Part shown: piece by piece, positions 28,113 to 38,203 of the stretch
Position numbering within the stretch: position 1 is the first letter of the stretch
Layout: each line of letters starts with the position of its first letter
Source of the DNA: Pseudanabaenaceae cyanobacterium SKYG29
GTDB lineage: Bacteria; Cyanobacteriota; Cyanobacteriia; Pseudanabaenales; Pseudanabaenaceae
NCBI GenBank assembly: GCA_025055675.1
Contig: JANWWT010000002.1
Location: forward strand, 186,001-250,000
Reading direction: 5' to 3'
Length of the DNA stretch: 64,000 nt
Translations under genes and position numbers: made by a program
Notes under the pieces: generated by a model
What the model was told of the DNA's origin: nothing
Seen by the model: the letters and a program-made list of their open reading frames with translations, nothing else
Databases searched by the model: none

Positions 28113-29453
28113 TTAGGCATCGGTACTATTGCCAAAGAGGAATTGCAAGGTAGGTATGAAAGAGGGGTAGGAAACAGTCACGCAGTCAGCGTGTTCAATC
28201 TCGGTGGGATTTTTCTGTGCTACTAAACCAGCTATGGCAAAACTCATGGCGATGCGGTGGTCGTTGTAACTATCGATCGTTGTGCCCACTAGGGGTCTGC
28301 CACCAAAGATTTCCATGCCGTCGGGATGTTCAATGACCTCTGCTCCCATTGCCCTTAAGCCCTGGACGGTGGCAGCAATCCGATCGCTTTCTTTAACTCG
28401 CAGCTCTTCCGCATCTCTGATCACTGTCCTGCCTTCAGCACAGGCAGCAGCTATTGCTAACACAGGCAATTCATCAATCAAGCGGGGAATAATACTGCCG
28501 CCAATTTCACAGCCCTTCAAGGCAGCAGTTTTAACCCGTAAATCAGCGATCGGTTCCCCTGTGATTTCCCGTTCGTTTTCCAGGGTGAGGTTCGCTCCCA
28601 TCGCCCGCAAGACTTCCAAAACTCCTGTGCGGGTTGGGTTGACTCCTACATTTTTAATCACAATTTCTGAGTTGGGCACGATCGAGCCTGCCACTAACCA
28701 AAACGCTGCCGAACTAATATCCCCCGGTACGATTACTTCTTGACCGCGTAGGCGATTGCCCCCCTTGAGGATAACTGTGTGACTATCCCGATCGACGCGT
28801 ACATCGGCACCAAAGGCCTTTAACATCCGCTCGCTGTGGTCGCGGGACTGCTCCGGTTCCGTAACGATCGTTTCCCCACTGGTGAGGAGTCCTGCTAGCA
28901 AAATAGCCGACTTGACTTGGGCAGAGGCAATGGGGGAGATGTAGTGGATGGGGTGGAGTTTTTGCCCCATGACGGCTAGAGGAGCTTTTGCCCCGTTCTC
29001 CCGTCCCCAGATTGTTGCCCCCATCCGCCGCAGGGGATCGACTACCCGCATCATGGGACGCGCCCGCAGGGAATCATCGCCAGTAACAGCAAAGAATCGC
29101 CCCACGTGACTGGCTAGAATGCCCAACATTAACCGCAAAGTTGTGCCAGAGTTACCCGCATCAAGGATGTTACTAGGCTCCTGCAAATTCCCTAAACCTA
29201 TCCCTTTAATCCGCACCAAGTCACTATTGAGGGGGGAAATTTCTGCTCCCATGGCACTAAAACACTGGGCGGTACTGCGGGGGTCTTCCCCGAGCAGCAA
29301 TCCCCTAATAATTGTTTCCCCTTCTGCAATTGACCCTAACATGAGAGCACGATGGGAGATGGACTTGTCCCCTGGCACAGTGATTTCCTTGCCCTGGGTG
29401 GCATAGGGACGGGGATGTAACACCAGTTTGTGGTTTTGCAGAAGTTCGATCAC
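28113..29453 (-). CDS. aroA: 3-phosphoshikimate 1-carboxyvinyltransferase (EPSP synthase)
   Basis: This 446-residue enzyme joins shikimate 3-phosphate and PEP in aromatic amino acid synthesis. [20 protein letters not shown] is near residue 28, [18 protein letters not shown] near 97, [15 protein letters not shown] near 130, [15 protein letters not shown] near 240, and [20 protein letters not shown] near 345 with [16 protein letters not shown] near 395. Length and order are normal, class II-like in the glyphosate region. Confidence 0.96.
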   Translation of the reverse strand: MIELLQNHKLVLHPRPYATQGKEITVPGDKSISHRALMLGSIAEGETIIRGLLLGEDPRSTAQCFSAMGAEISPLNSDLVRIKGIGLGNLQEPSNILDAGNSGTTLRLMLGILASHVGRFFAVTGDDSLRARPMMRVVDPLRRMGATIWGRENGAKAPLAVMGQKLHPIHYISPIASAQVKSAILLAGLLTSGETIVTEPEQSRDHSERMLKAFGADVRVDRDSHTVILKGGNRLRGQEVIVPGDISSAAFWLVAGSIVPNSEIVIKNVGVNPTRTGVLEVLRAMGANLTLENEREITGEPIADLRVKTAALKGCEIGGSIIPRLIDELPVLAIAAACAEGRTVIRDAEELRVKESDRIAATVQGLRAMGAEVIEHPDGMEIFGGRPLVGTTIDSYNDHRIAMSFAIAGLVAQKNPTEIEHADCVTVSYPSFIPTLQFLFGNSTDA

Positions 29454-29492
29454 GACAATGCGGGCACTGACACTTCCTATTAGCCTACCTGA

Positions 29493-31913
29493 TCATGGCA
29501 GCACGATCGCAATTACTCTTTCTCCTGCCGCCAGTTCCAGTAAGGGCACGCCCTGAGGACTACCATTCTCCACTGGTAAGGGCACAGTTACCAACCGCTC
29601 CCCTGGATTGAGCAGCAGAGTGACTTCCTGGCAATCAGAGGTTATAGTGGCTAAAACTGCTAGGTAATCGTCACTACTCTTAAACCCCATCCCCTGCACA
29701 CCCAAACTGCCCTTAGTTGCTACTCTAATTTGTCCCCGCTGTAACACCTTGCCGTAACCCTGGGCTGTGACCAAAAGTACCCGATCGGTTTCCCCTACCG
29801 CTATGCAACCCATCAAAATCTCATCGGGTTTGAGTTTGAAGCAGGGATTGCCCAAGGCCGATCGGGTTTGCAGGGGGATGAAATCATCCTGAACAGGAAG
29901 GCGGGTCATGCGCCCCTTGGCAGTGGCAATTACTAGGTCTGTCCCAGGGGGGAGATAACCTGCCCACAACAACCGATCGTTTTCCTTTAACTTAATGGCT
30001 AGGAGTCCCCGACTGGTAATATCAGCAAATTCTTGGGCTTCCAGTCGCTTTGCCCGTCCCTGGGCAGTGACTAGACCAATGGGGTGTACCTCAGGCAGAA
30101 TAACACTGACAATTTTTTCCACCTTCGCAGGGAGGAGGGGCAGGAGGGGAGTACCTTTACTGCGGGTGCGGGGCATGGGGGGAATCTCTGCCACAGGTAG
30201 GGGAAAAGCCACCCCCGTGGAGTCAAACAGCAACAGCTCCCGATCGTTGGCAGTAACTATTTTGGTTATGGGGGGGTCATCGGAGCGGGTGGGGGGTATC
30301 CCATCCCATTTACGCACGTAGCCGCGATAGGTAAATTCCAAAATGACTTTCCGATCGGTGGGGGCAGGGGGAGGAGCAGCCACAGCTAGGGCAAGGTCGG
30401 ATTTAGAAACAATGCGAGTACGACGACTGTCGCCAAATTCTGCTTTGAGGGCTTGCAATTCCTGCTTGAGAGACTCTAGTAAAGCCGATCGGTGGTTGAG
30501 GAGATGTTCCAGGCGTTGAATTTCTGTGACTAGGTTTGCTCTTTCTTCCTGTAATTTCTGTTGTTCCAGGTTGGTCAAGCGGCGTAGGGGCATAGCTAAG
30601 ATAGCTTCAGCCTGGGTAGGGGTAAGATTAAATTGCCTTTCTAACTGCGCACGGGCACTAGTAATTTCCGCCGCATCTCTGATGGTGGCAATCACAGCAT
30701 CGATCGCTTGGAGGGCAAGCAACAGACCTTCCGTTATGTGTAATTTAGCCCGACATTGGTCTAATTCATACCTATAGCGGCGGGTAAGAGTTTGCTCCCG
30801 AAACTGGAGAAATTCCTGCAACAATTGGCGCAGAGATAACTGACAGGGACGGCGATTGACTAATACCAACAGAATTGCCCCAAAATTAATTTGCAAAGTG
30901 GTAGTGCGATAAAGTTGGTCAATGATTTCCTCTGGATTAACCTCTTTTCTTAACTCCAGCACCACCCGCATCCCCGCTCGATCGCTTTCATCGCGAATAT
31001 CTACAATTCCTTCTAGTTTGCCCTGGTTGACTAATTCTGCCACTTTCTCGATCCATGCTGACTTATGTACCTGAAAGGGCAATTCTGTGACTACAATGGC
31101 AGTACGCTTACGGGTCTTACTGAGGCTAATTTCTTCCACGGTGGCTACGCCCCGCAAAGTGAAACTGCCGCGTCCCGATCGGTATAGCTCCTGCAAGTTG
31201 CCGTCCGCCACAATAATTCCCCCCGTGGGAAAGTCTGGTGCAGGAATCAAATCAAACAATTGTTCATCCGGTAATTGGGGGTCATCGATGAGAGCAATCA
31301 AACCATCCACCACTTCCCCTAGATTATGGGGCGGAATATTAGTCGCCATCCCCACCGCAATCCCTGTTGCCCCATTGAGGAGTACGATCGGTAGGCGGGC
31401 AGGCAAAACCGTAGGCTCTCGCTGGGACCCATCGAAATTATCTGTAAAGTCGACAATCTGTTCGTTAACATCCTGGAGCAGAGCATGGTAGCCCAGGGGA
31501 GCAAGCCGACATTCCGTATAGCGCATTGCCGCCGGCGGGTCATTATCGATCGAGCCAAAATTGCCATGCCCTGCCAGGAGGGGATAACGGCTAGAAAAAT
31601 CCTGCACCAAGCGCACCAAGGCATCGTAGACCGACTGATCCCCGTGGGGGTGATACTTACCCAGCACATCCCCTACTACCCTGGCACACTTGCGGAAAGG
31701 ACGATCGGGTAACAGACCCAATTCCTGCATAGCGTAGAGGATACGGCGGTGCACAGGTTTTAAGCCATCTCGCACATCCGGCAGCGCCCGCCCCACGATC
31801 ACACTCATGGCATACTCCAGGTAGGACTGCTGCATCTCCAAGTGCAAAGCCGTGGGGATAATCCCCCCCTCCTCCGTGGCACTATTAAGCAGATTTAGTT
31901 GTTCTGTCATCAC
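29493..31913 (-). CDS. Type IIA topoisomerase A subunit (GyrA/ParC-like)
   Basis: An 806-residue protein. The cleavage domain has [20 protein letters not shown] near residue 35, [20 protein letters not shown] near 85 and the active-site Tyr in [10 protein letters not shown] near 130. The coiled-coil arm follows (near 380-480). The C-terminal beta-pinwheel (about 530-800) has six repeats such as [18 protein letters not shown] and [18 protein letters not shown]. At the place of the GyrA box (QRGGKG/QRGGRG) it reads PRTRSKGTP, so DNA wrapping, and hence supercoiling, may be weak. Cyanobacteria often have two such A subunits, and this may be the ParC-like one. I leave the symbol open. Confidence 0.9.
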   Translation of the reverse strand: MMTEQLNLLNSATEEGGIIPTALHLEMQQSYLEYAMSVIVGRALPDVRDGLKPVHRRILYAMQELGLLPDRPFRKCARVVGDVLGKYHPHGDQSVYDALVRLVQDFSSRYPLLAGHGNFGSIDNDPPAAMRYTECRLAPLGYHALLQDVNEQIVDFTDNFDGSQREPTVLPARLPIVLLNGATGIAVGMATNIPPHNLGEVVDGLIALIDDPQLPDEQLFDLIPAPDFPTGGIIVADGNLQELYRSGRGSFTLRGVATVEEISLSKTRKRTAIVVTELPFQVHKSAWIEKVAELVNQGKLEGIVDIRDESDRAGMRVVLELRKEVNPEEIIDQLYRTTTLQINFGAILLVLVNRRPCQLSLRQLLQEFLQFREQTLTRRYRYELDQCRAKLHITEGLLLALQAIDAVIATIRDAAEITSARAQLERQFNLTPTQAEAILAMPLRRLTNLEQQKLQEERANLVTEIQRLEHLLNHRSALLESLKQELQALKAEFGDSRRTRIVSKSDLALAVAAPPPAPTDRKVILEFTYRGYVRKWDGIPPTRSDDPPITKIVTANDRELLLFDSTGVAFPLPVAEIPPMPRTRSKGTPLLPLLPAKVEKIVSVILPEVHPIGLVTAQGRAKRLEAQEFADITSRGLLAIKLKENDRLLWAGYLPPGTDLVIATAKGRMTRLPVQDDFIPLQTRSALGNPCFKLKPDEILMGCIAVGETDRVLLVTAQGYGKVLQRGQIRVATKGSLGVQGMGFKSSDDYLAVLATITSDCQEVTLLLNPGERLVTVPLPVENGSPQGVPLLELAAGERVIAIVLP

Positions 31914-31922
31914 TCCCTCTCT

Positions 31923-31948
31923 TCGGCAAGCTTGGTCGAGCCGTGCGA
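31923..31948. repeat. Single GC-rich repeat unit upstream of the gyrA-like gene
   Basis: The sequence TTCGGCAAGCTTGGTCGAGC sits 10 bases upstream of the gyrA-like start. It matches the 15-base unit near 28.0 kb (TTCGGCAAGCTCTGG) over its first part and contains the same AAGCTT/AGCTC palindromic centre. Confidence 0.5.
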
Positions 31949-32090
31949 CTCCCTAGCCGTCCATTCCTATCAAAACACAAATCACCACTGCTTTTGTCAA
32001 GGGGGGGAGATTAAGTAATTTTGGGCACAAATTTTACCGTTTGGTCTTCCTAGATGGGAGTAAGCTAAAGAAGTTGTTAAGAAAATATGT

Positions 32091-33419
32091 ATGACCTGGT
32101 CACTGTTAGCCGTAGCGCAAGGGGAAGCAGTAGAGGAACCGATCGTGTTTGCTGGTGTCCTCCTAAGTTTGGTTGCTATCTACATTGCTAGCAAGATTGG
32201 TGGCGAAATATCCAACCGGCTGGGGTTCCCGCCTGTATTAGGGGAGCTAATCGGTGGTGTGCTCATTGGTATCTCCGCCCTGAAATTAGTGGTTTTCCCG
32301 GGGGAAGGGGTCAGCGCCCAAGATTCCCTGCTAATGCAACTATTACAATTTAGCGCTGGTCTTAGCCCTGCTGCTGTGGCACAACTTTTCCAAGAGGACA
32401 GTCAAGTAATTTCCGTTCTGTCGGAGTTAGGGGTATTCATTCTCCTGTTTGAAATCGGCTTGGAATCCAACCTCAGTGATTTGTTGAAGGTGGGGACGCA
32501 AGCAGTCCTGGTGGCAGTGGTGGGGGTAGTGGTTCCCTTTGCCGCGGGGACTTTGGGTTTGATGTACATCTTTCACCTGGATGCTATTCCGGCTGTGTTT
32601 GCGGGAGCAGCTCTGACAGCTACCAGTATTGGCATCACTTCTAGGGTACTAGCGGAACTAGGACAACTGACGACTAAAGAGGGACAAATCATTCTCGGGG
32701 CGGCTGTAGTGGATGATGTGTTGGGAATTATTGTGCTGGCAGTGGTCGCTAGTCTTGCCAGTACAGGGGAGGTGGACATCACAGAAGTAGGTTTAATTAT
32801 TGCCAGTGCTGTTGGCTTTCTTTTGGGTGTGTTGTTTGCTGGGGGTCTGATTAACTCAGCTTTTCTGAAAATGGCGGGCTTTTTCCAAACCAGGGGGGGA
32901 ATCATTGTCCCTGCTCTCATCCTGGCCTTTATTTTGGGTTATCTGGGCACCGTCTTGAAACTAGAAGCGATTTTGGGAGCTTTTGCGGCAGGGCTTGTCC
33001 TGGATGAAACTGACAAGAAAGAAGATTTGGAAAAACTCACCAAACCGATCGCCGATATTCTGGTGCCTGTCTTTTTTGTGGTGGTGGGGGCGCGTACAGA
33101 CTTAAACGTGCTCAATCCCGCTATTCCGGAAAATCGCACTGGTTTAATCATTGCTACCTTTTTGATCACAGTGGCAATTCTCGGTAAGATGGCAACAGGT
33201 TTAGCCGTATTTGGCAAAGATAAACTCAATCGCCTAGCGATCGGTGTGGGTATGATTCCGCGGGGGGAAGTAGGTCTAGTGTTTGCTGCTGTGGGTACAG
33301 CTAGTGGTACACTCACGCCTGCTCTGGATGTGGCCATAATTTTGATGGTTATCTTCACCACCTTTTTGGCACCACCTCTGTTGCGGTTTGTCTTTCCTAA
33401 ACAACCCGTAGGAGCATAA
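32091..33419 (+). CDS. CPA2-type Na+/H+ antiporter, NhaS3-like
   Basis: A 442-residue membrane protein with about 11-12 predicted helices. Features are LGFPPVLGELIGGVLIGISAL near residue 45 (written in outline), AALTATSIGITSRVLAELGQ near 185, the ion-binding VVDDVLGIIVLAVVAS near 210 (DD motif) and GMIPRGEVGLVFAAVGTASG near 390. An extra ~40-residue loop (QDSLLMQLLQFSAGLSPAAV) is typical of NhaS3, the essential thylakoid antiporter of Synechocystis that is under circadian influence. The exact ortholog is an inference. Confidence 0.85.
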   Translation: MTWSLLAVAQGEAVEEPIVFAGVLLSLVAIYIASKIGGEISNRLGFPPVLGELIGGVLIGISALKLVVFPGEGVSAQDSLLMQLLQFSAGLSPAAVAQLFQEDSQVISVLSELGVFILLFEIGLESNLSDLLKVGTQAVLVAVVGVVVPFAAGTLGLMYIFHLDAIPAVFAGAALTATSIGITSRVLAELGQLTTKEGQIILGAAVVDDVLGIIVLAVVASLASTGEVDITEVGLIIASAVGFLLGVLFAGGLINSAFLKMAGFFQTRGGIIVPALILAFILGYLGTVLKLEAILGAFAAGLVLDETDKKEDLEKLTKPIADILVPVFFVVVGARTDLNVLNPAIPENRTGLIIATFLITVAILGKMATGLAVFGKDKLNRLAIGVGMIPRGEVGLVFAAVGTASGTLTPALDVAIILMVIFTTFLAPPLLRFVFPKQPVGA

Positions 33420-33429
33420 TCTAAAAAGT

Positions 33430-34983
33430 ATGGTCAATGTCTTGCTGGTAGATAGCGATCGGTCTTTTCGGTTAGGTCTGCGGGCTTGGCTAGAAAAGTA
33501 CCCTGGCTGGCAAATCACGGGGGAAGCAGGTACTAAAGAAGAAGCTCTTGCTCTGATGCAGCGCCAATCTTTTGACCTATTGATTCTGGAACTGGCGATC
33601 GAGGGGGGGCTAGAACTCTGCCAGCAAGTCAAACAAAACTACTCCACGGTCAAGATTTTTCTGCTCACGGAGTTACCCCGATCGGTATTGGTGGAGGGTG
33701 CTCTGGCTTTAGGGGTGGAGGGTTATTCCCCCAAGGGGGTAAGCGGGCGGCGATTACTGCAGTCCCTCACAACGGTGGCAACAGGGCACAAATATCAGTG
33801 GAGTTCTCCCCTTTCCCCTTCTCTGTGGCGCTTGGTGCGGATGTATATGCGGGATACGGGTTTAGCAGAAATTGATCTAACCTTGTTTGCTGTCCATCAG
33901 CAGTTGTCCCGTCCCGGTTTAGCCCCTTTTGTTCGCTTGGTGTTAGAGGGGAGAAGAAGGGAACTAAGATGTGCCCGCTGGCTAGTGGAACGGCTCTGGC
34001 GGGTAGAGCAACCCTCAGAGGTGATCTTTGCTTCCCCCAAACAGGAATTGACCCTATCTTTACCCGATCGGTTACTAGCTAACATTCCCCCCAAATGGCA
34101 ACAGGGCATAGAAAATTTAACTGAGTTTCCCCTCGAAATTGACATACTACTGCCGGAAAAACGTCAGGAACTCTTAGCTATTACCCTGGCAGAATTTCGC
34201 CATACCCTAGCCCAATGCCAACGATCGCAAATAACTGCTGACCAACTGCAAACTCAGTGGTTAGAAATAGTCACCGACCTGTGGCAACGCACAGCGGAAT
34301 CTTTTTTTGGTAAATACACAGTCATTACCGATCGGGTTCTGCAAGACCGCCCATTGGTACAAAAAGCCATGCTGCAACCCCTGCCCCTGGTACCAGAACT
34401 ACTCTCCGCCTTACTGTTTGGCACACCCCTAACTTTGCTTGATGAAAATGCCAACCTCACTGCCGAAATGTATCTGCAGGATTTACTAGACAACCTCTGC
34501 ATTCAAGTAGCTAATGCCGTTGTACAACCCCTCCTCAACAACTTCGCCCAGGACGAAGGGGTACGTAAACGATTATTTCAGTACAAATCGACGCGGGAGA
34601 TAGAAAGATTCCGTAATGAACTGTCCTGGAAATATCGCTACAAAAACTGGTTTGGCGAACCCCGTCATATCTTTGAGAGCAAACAAGAACTACTAGTATT
34701 TACAGCAACAGGCATCGATCGGGTTTACATCAATCATTCCCGTTTGCAGGAACTAAAGTCTTTACGGGGCTGGCAACTGATATTTACCCTGGCTTTAGAA
34801 TTTCAGGATGCAGTAGCCCCCAGATTAAGGTCGATCGTTGATTTTTTGGGCAGAGCCTTGGTGTTTCTACTAACAGAAGTGATCGGGAGGGGGATTGGCT
34901 TGATTGGTAGGGGGATTTTACGGGGGATTGGTTATGCCTGGCAACCAGAGGGGAAGGTACGTCGTCCTAGCAATTACAACTAG
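33430..34983 (+). CDS. Pseudo-receiver protein with DUF3685 (Ycf55-like)
   Basis: A 517-residue protein. Residues 1-115 have a CheY-like fold (VNVLLVDSDRSFRLGLRAWL). The expected phospho-acceptor site reads FDLLILELAIEGG, with Glu instead of Asp, and the usual Lys lies in EGYSPKGVSG, so this is probably a non-phosphorylated or phosphomimetic receiver. The remaining ~400 residues match DUF3685, the cyanobacterial counterpart of plastid Ycf55, with LRCARWLVERLWRVEQP and a Gly/Ile-rich C-terminus (VIGRGIGLIGRGILRGIGYA). The function is unknown. It is 10 bases behind the antiporter and 8 bases before the SMI1 gene, so an operon is likely. Confidence 0.8.
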   Translation: MVNVLLVDSDRSFRLGLRAWLEKYPGWQITGEAGTKEEALALMQRQSFDLLILELAIEGGLELCQQVKQNYSTVKIFLLTELPRSVLVEGALALGVEGYSPKGVSGRRLLQSLTTVATGHKYQWSSPLSPSLWRLVRMYMRDTGLAEIDLTLFAVHQQLSRPGLAPFVRLVLEGRRRELRCARWLVERLWRVEQPSEVIFASPKQELTLSLPDRLLANIPPKWQQGIENLTEFPLEIDILLPEKRQELLAITLAEFRHTLAQCQRSQITADQLQTQWLEIVTDLWQRTAESFFGKYTVITDRVLQDRPLVQKAMLQPLPLVPELLSALLFGTPLTLLDENANLTAEMYLQDLLDNLCIQVANAVVQPLLNNFAQDEGVRKRLFQYKSTREIERFRNELSWKYRYKNWFGEPRHIFESKQELLVFTATGIDRVYINHSRLQELKSLRGWQLIFTLALEFQDAVAPRLRSIVDFLGRALVFLLTEVIGRGIGLIGRGILRGIGYAWQPEGKVRRPSNYN

Positions 34984-34991
34984 AGGGTTTT

Positions 34992-35507
34992 ATGTATGAT
35001 ATTGACTTAACTGACTTTTGGCTAGATAGTGACTACGCCCGCAATTTCTATGTATGTGAACCTCCGACAGAAGCAACCATAAAAATGGTCGAAGCAGAAT
35101 TAGGTTACAAACTGCCATTATCTTATATTGAACTGATGAAAACACAAAATGGGGGTTTCCCCCGAAGAAATTGTTTTCCTACCGCAGAAAGAACTTCCTG
35201 GGCAAGTAATCACATTGCCATAGAGGGTATTTTTGGTATTGGCAAAGATAAAACTTACTCCCTATGTGGGGGTATGGGCAGCCAATTTTGGATTACGAAT
35301 TGGGGCTATCCACCCATCGGTATCTACTTTGCTGACTGTCCCTCTGCTGGTCATGACATGGTTTGTCTGGATTATAGACGAAATGGTAGGCAAGGAGAGC
35401 CAGAAATTGTGCACGTCGACCAAGAATTTGACTATAAAATTACCTTCCTCGCTCCTGACTTTGCCGCATTCATCAAGGGATTAGTAGATGAAAGTGAGTT
35501 TGATTAA
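34992..35507 (+). CDS. SMI1/KNR4 (SUKH) family protein
   Basis: A 171-residue protein with the SUKH pattern: PPTEATIKMVEAELGYKLPL, SYIELMKTQNGGFPRRN, IEGIFGIGKD, and further on YFADCPSAGHDMVCLDYR with HVDQEFDYKITFLAPDFAAF near the C-terminus. SUKH proteins are often immunity proteins of contact-dependent or polymorphic toxins, but many are housekeeping. No toxin is seen beside it. It is 8 bases behind the DUF3685 gene. Confidence 0.85.
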   Translation: MYDIDLTDFWLDSDYARNFYVCEPPTEATIKMVEAELGYKLPLSYIELMKTQNGGFPRRNCFPTAERTSWASNHIAIEGIFGIGKDKTYSLCGGMGSQFWITNWGYPPIGIYFADCPSAGHDMVCLDYRRNGRQGEPEIVHVDQEFDYKITFLAPDFAAFIKGLVDESEFD

Positions 35508-35652
35508 TGCAGAAACTATTGATCCTATGCTTGCAATAAGACAAAAGATTTGACAACAGGATTTTCCTTCAGAAAGTTGGGTACCTTAAATCCCTGTCTA
35601 GGCAGGGAGCAAGACCTAGCCATCTCACCCCCGCCTATAAACCTGAACAGTG

Positions 35653-36885
35653 TCAGTGCATCAATACCTTGGCAATCCGTTCCAAAGCCCAATCCAGTTC
35701 CGATCGGCTAATTACCAAGGGAGGAGCGAAGCGAATAACATGTTCACGAGTTTCCTTCGCTAGGATGCCTTCCTTCATCAGCGCCTTGCAGAAGCGGCGT
35801 GCCCCACCCGCCTCAGGTTTTAGCTCCAACCCAATCAACAGCCCCCGTCCCCGTACTTCTTGGATATAGGGACTCTCGATCGCCTGCAGTCCCGTCATAA
35901 AATAAGCCCCTAGCTCAGCTGCCCGATCGGGTAACTGCTCTTCCACAATCACATCCAACGCTGCTATACCGACAGCCGCTGCCAGCGGATTGCCCCCAAA
36001 GGTACTACCGTGATCCCCTGGATTGAAGACCGACATCACCTCTTGGGTACTGACAAAAGCAGAAATCGGATAAAACCCCCCCGACAGAGCTTTACCAATT
36101 GTGATCCCGTCAGGCTTGACTCCCTCATGTTCAAAGGCAAACATCTTGCCCGTACGACCCAAACCCGTCTGAATTTCATCCACAATGAGCAACACATTGT
36201 TCTGCCGACAGATGCGCTCCGCTGCCCGCAGGTAACCATCTGGTGGTATGATGATTCCCCCTTCCCCTTGGATAGGCTCCAAAAAGAAAGCCGCTGTATT
36301 CTGAGTGATTGCTGCTTCCAAAGCAGAAACATCCCCATAGGGAATCACCTTGAATCCTGGGGTAAAGGGAGCAAACCCATCCCGATACTGCTCCTCTGTG
36401 GAAAAACTAATAATACTGATAGTGCGACCAGCAAAATTGTTTGTGCAGACAATAATTTCTGCTTGACCAGCAGGCACGCCCTTGACTTTGTAAGCCCACT
36501 TGCGCACAGCTTTGAGAGCTGTTTCTACCGCTTCTGCGCCTGAATTCATGGGTAAAACTTTGGGCAAGCCAACAATACGGCACAACTTTTCATAGAACCG
36601 ACCCAATTGATCATTGCGGAAGGCGCGGGAAGTCAAAGTAACCTTAGTAGCCTGCTCGATGAGGGCACGGAAGATACGGGGATGACAATGCCCTTGATTC
36701 AAGGCAGAATAGGCGCTTAAACAATCGAGGTAACGATTGCCATCAGTGTCCCAAACCCATACGCCTTGCCCCCTAGTGATTACCACATCCAAAGGATGAT
36801 AATTGTGAGCACCGTAAATAGTTTCCAGGTCGATGTACTCTTGGGTCGTTAATTTGCTACCTAAGTCAGACAATGTTACTTGCAT
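35653..36885 (-). CDS. rocD: Ornithine aminotransferase (PLP, class III)
   Basis: A 410-residue protein. [20 protein letters not shown] near residue 20, [19 protein letters not shown] near 60, [20 protein letters not shown] near 112 and [20 protein letters not shown] near 230 are present. The PLP-binding Lys lies in [17 protein letters not shown] near 257 and [16 protein letters not shown] near 287. These blocks match ornithine-oxo-acid transaminases, linking ornithine to glutamate semialdehyde and proline. Other acetylornithine-type aminotransferases are less likely given the N-terminus. Confidence 0.92.
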   Translation of the reverse strand: MQVTLSDLGSKLTTQEYIDLETIYGAHNYHPLDVVITRGQGVWVWDTDGNRYLDCLSAYSALNQGHCHPRIFRALIEQATKVTLTSRAFRNDQLGRFYEKLCRIVGLPKVLPMNSGAEAVETALKAVRKWAYKVKGVPAGQAEIIVCTNNFAGRTISIISFSTEEQYRDGFAPFTPGFKVIPYGDVSALEAAITQNTAAFFLEPIQGEGGIIIPPDGYLRAAERICRQNNVLLIVDEIQTGLGRTGKMFAFEHEGVKPDGITIGKALSGGFYPISAFVSTQEVMSVFNPGDHGSTFGGNPLAAAVGIAALDVIVEEQLPDRAAELGAYFMTGLQAIESPYIQEVRGRGLLIGLELKPEAGGARRFCKALMKEGILAKETREHVIRFAPPLVISRSELDWALERIAKVLMH

Positions 36886-37210
36886 ACTTTTCCTATCAAT
36901 CCCAAATTATGTGAACTGAAAATAGATAACCAAGCCTCTTACTAGGCTCATGGACAACTGTGAATAAAAGATATAAGGAAGTACTGAACAGACTGTTAGT
37001 CAGGTAGTCTCAGCTTGTGAATCCCGTTGCCCACTCCACCTGCACATGGAAGCTAGGCAAAATTACATACTGCTGCATGGGCTTCTCTAGCAATGACACA
37101 ATACTTACAAATGACAAACATAATTTTACATAACCCAAAGGTTACAAAAGGGTTTGTAACAAAAATCACAAAAATGTATAAAATTTGTCATAAACCTGGG
37201 GAGATAAAGA
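36886..37210. other. Intergenic region between rocD start and btuC end
   Basis: About 325 AT-rich bases. The left part must carry the rocD promoter on the minus strand; the right part follows the end of the B12 operon. No gene or tRNA is visible. The one clear structure is a palindrome at 37141-37160. Confidence 0.6.
37141..37160. promoter_or_regulatory. Perfect 8-base inverted repeat (operator or weak terminator)
   Basis: GTTACAAA-AGGG-TTTGTAAC is a perfect hairpin with a 4-base loop, 50 bases past the btuC stop. No T tract follows on either strand, so it is a poor intrinsic terminator and could be an operator for rocD. Assignment is open. Confidence 0.4.
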
Positions 37211-38203
37211 CTAGAGTTTGTTATGGCGGAGAATCAACAAAACCACTGGTGCCCCTAACAAGGTAGTGACAGTATTGAGGGGCAGCATGACGGGCGGCAG
37301 TTGAGTGAGGAGATCAGCAGCTATTGCCAGCAAAGCGCCAACAACTACGGTAGTTGGGCACAACCAACTGTGATCACTGGTAGACCATGCCAGGCGGCAA
37401 ATGTGGGGTACGATTATTCCCAGGAAGCTAATTGGGCCACAGTAGGCTGTGACAGTGCCTGACATGAGAGAACTACTCAGGACGAGGAGTAAACGCACTT
37501 TGGGTAGGGATACTCCCAGACTGACGGCATATTCTTCCCCCAGTAACAGGATATTGAGGGCAGAAATCAGACCAAAGGCAATACCCAAACTAACTGTAAT
37601 CAGCACAGAAAAATATCCTAATTCTGCCAGACTCACCCCCCGAAAACTACCCGTCGACCAGGATAGAAACTGTTGTATCCGATCGGTAGGGGCAAAATAG
37701 ACAAGCAAAGAGGCAAGGGCACTGAAAATATAACTGAGCAGCAGACCAAGAATTAACAGACTGCGGCTATCTGTTAGACGGGCACTGACCAACAGTAAAA
37801 GCAATAGGACTGCTGTAGCCCCCAAGCAAGCTCCACCGACAAAACTCAGATCAGGCAGGGGAAAAGGCAATATGCCTTCGGCCAACACTACGATCGCTAC
37901 ACCCAGGCTGGCACCACCACTAATGCCCAGGACAAAGGGTTCTGCCAAAGGGTTGCGAAAGAGAGTCTGTAATTGCAAACCACTTACGCCCAAACCACCA
38001 CCTGCCAAAATCGCCGTAATTAATTTGGGTATCCTGAATTGCCACAATAGTTGACTTGGGGTAGAGTCAGTCATACCACCCAGAACCATCGACAACACCT
38101 GCCCTGGCGATAGAAAAACCCTACCGACACACAGGCTGACTAAAGACAAAATCAACAATAAAATACTTGTTACCATGAGTAGTAATGACCGTTTTTTATT
38201 CAT
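37211..38203 (-). CDS. btuC: FecCD/BtuC-type ABC permease, cobalamin uptake
   Basis: This 330-residue inner-membrane permease has about 9-10 helices. FecCD signatures are PSQLLWQFRIPKLITAILAG near residue 50, LQTLFRNPLAEPFVLGISGG near 80, and GPISFLGIIVPHICRLAWST near 255, followed by LTQLPPVMLPLNTVTTLLGA. The cobalamin role is inferred from the operon: it lies 4 bases into btuF and ultimately under the cobalamin riboswitch at 42.4 kb. The ATPase (btuD) that normally completes the transporter is not next to it. Confidence 0.88.
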   Translation of the reverse strand: MNKKRSLLLMVTSILLLILSLVSLCVGRVFLSPGQVLSMVLGGMTDSTPSQLLWQFRIPKLITAILAGGGLGVSGLQLQTLFRNPLAEPFVLGISGGASLGVAIVVLAEGILPFPLPDLSFVGGACLGATAVLLLLLLVSARLTDSRSLLILGLLLSYIFSALASLLVYFAPTDRIQQFLSWSTGSFRGVSLAELGYFSVLITVSLGIAFGLISALNILLLGEEYAVSLGVSLPKVRLLLVLSSSLMSGTVTAYCGPISFLGIIVPHICRLAWSTSDHSWLCPTTVVVGALLAIAADLLTQLPPVMLPLNTVTTLLGAPVVLLILRHNKL

